A stretch of DNA of 64,000 nucleotides from Rotaria sp. Silwood1. Taxonomy: Eukaryota > Rotifera > Eurotatoria > Philodinida > Philodinidae. Below, piece by piece: positions 63,762-64,000 of this stretch. Position 1 is the stretch's first letter; every line of letters begins with the position of its first letter. The translations under genes and the position numbers were made by a program. Location: NCBI GenBank assembly GCA_905250075.1, contig CAJNOP010000093.1, positions 378,335 through 442,334 of the forward strand, in the 5' to 3' direction. Under the pieces are notes generated by a model. The model did not search any database. It was not told the DNA's origin and saw only the letters and a list, made by a program, of their open reading frames with translations.

Positions 63762-64000
63762 TATTTAAAACAGCCTATCGTTTTTTAACGCGATAATAAT
63801 ACTAACTCGTTACCTCTTCATATATATGGGTGGAAAAACAATTTTCTAAATAGTAAACGTTCCGCTTTATGACTCCCATTTTATCAAGCATCTATCTGCT
63901 GTTGGATGTATTGTTTGTTCTTCATAACACCTTGAGGAAAGGGATGTAAGGAATATACAGAGTAAATGTTTTTTATTTTGTCAAAATAAAATATATCTGA
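63762..64000. other. 5' flank of the ALDH pseudogene
   Basis: 239 nt to the window end. No coding sequence recognised. Confidence 0.5.

Overview
The window looks like an AT-rich animal genome, most likely a bdelloid rotifer of the Rotaria type. The animal assignment is firm. It holds animal genes (a Meis/homothorax TALE homeobox gene, a glypican, BUB1, PLK4, a neuronal calcium sensor), all cut by many short introns, mostly 50-70 nt, with GT-AG ends. The rotifer assignment is inference. It rests on composition, intron size, a GH92 mannosidase with one short intron, remnants of a kinesin-light-chain-like TPR gene, and acceptor-like sequences abutting several start codons, as expected with spliced-leader trans-splicing. 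Two 100-N blocks (47567-47666 and 62302-62401) are scaffold gaps of unknown true size.

Layout. 1-534 (-): start of a secreted protein resembling the acetoacetate decarboxylase fold. 6151-7216 (-): a complete 191-residue neuronal calcium sensor. 9546-11848 (-): a 14-exon gene resembling PPP1R36. 14815-18243 (+): Meis/homothorax, followed on the same strand by an acetyl-CoA hydrolase/4-hydroxybutyrate CoA-transferase (18814-21366). 25307-26737 (-): an unknown three-exon Gly/Arg-rich protein. 29739-33054 (+): BUB1 in 13 exons. 34581-36958 (+): GH92 mannosidase. 37299-40928 (+): glypican. 45118-45813 (-): an unusual Cys-Gly-repeat protein in a local GC-rich island. 46374-47005 (-): a TPR pseudogene. 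47744-50159 (+): the polo-box part of PLK4, its kinase end lost at a gap. 53435-54448 (-): a Myb/SANT trihelix protein. 55520-63761 (-): a tandem array of class-1 aldehyde dehydrogenases, with one intact gene, one gene cut by a gap, one pseudogene and one relic.

Mobile DNA is sparse but clear in two places. One is a 148-bp MITE with CAGTGGCGGAT ends (5637-5784). The other is a 1076-bp foldback element with about 410-420-bp inverted arms and a TA duplication (50929-52004). A short HTH-encoding relic lies at 24939-25094.

The genes do not form one pathway. BUB1 (spindle checkpoint) and PLK4 (centriole duplication) are both cell-division genes. The ALDH array and the CoA-transferase are metabolic. 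No wholly new system could be demonstrated. The most unusual points are a 10-nt microexon carrying the catalytic Asn of the ALDHs, a mosaic ALDH relic, a glypican with no visible Ser-Gly attachment site near its C terminus, a compact BUB1 with DFN in place of DFG, and the Cys-Gly-repeat protein.
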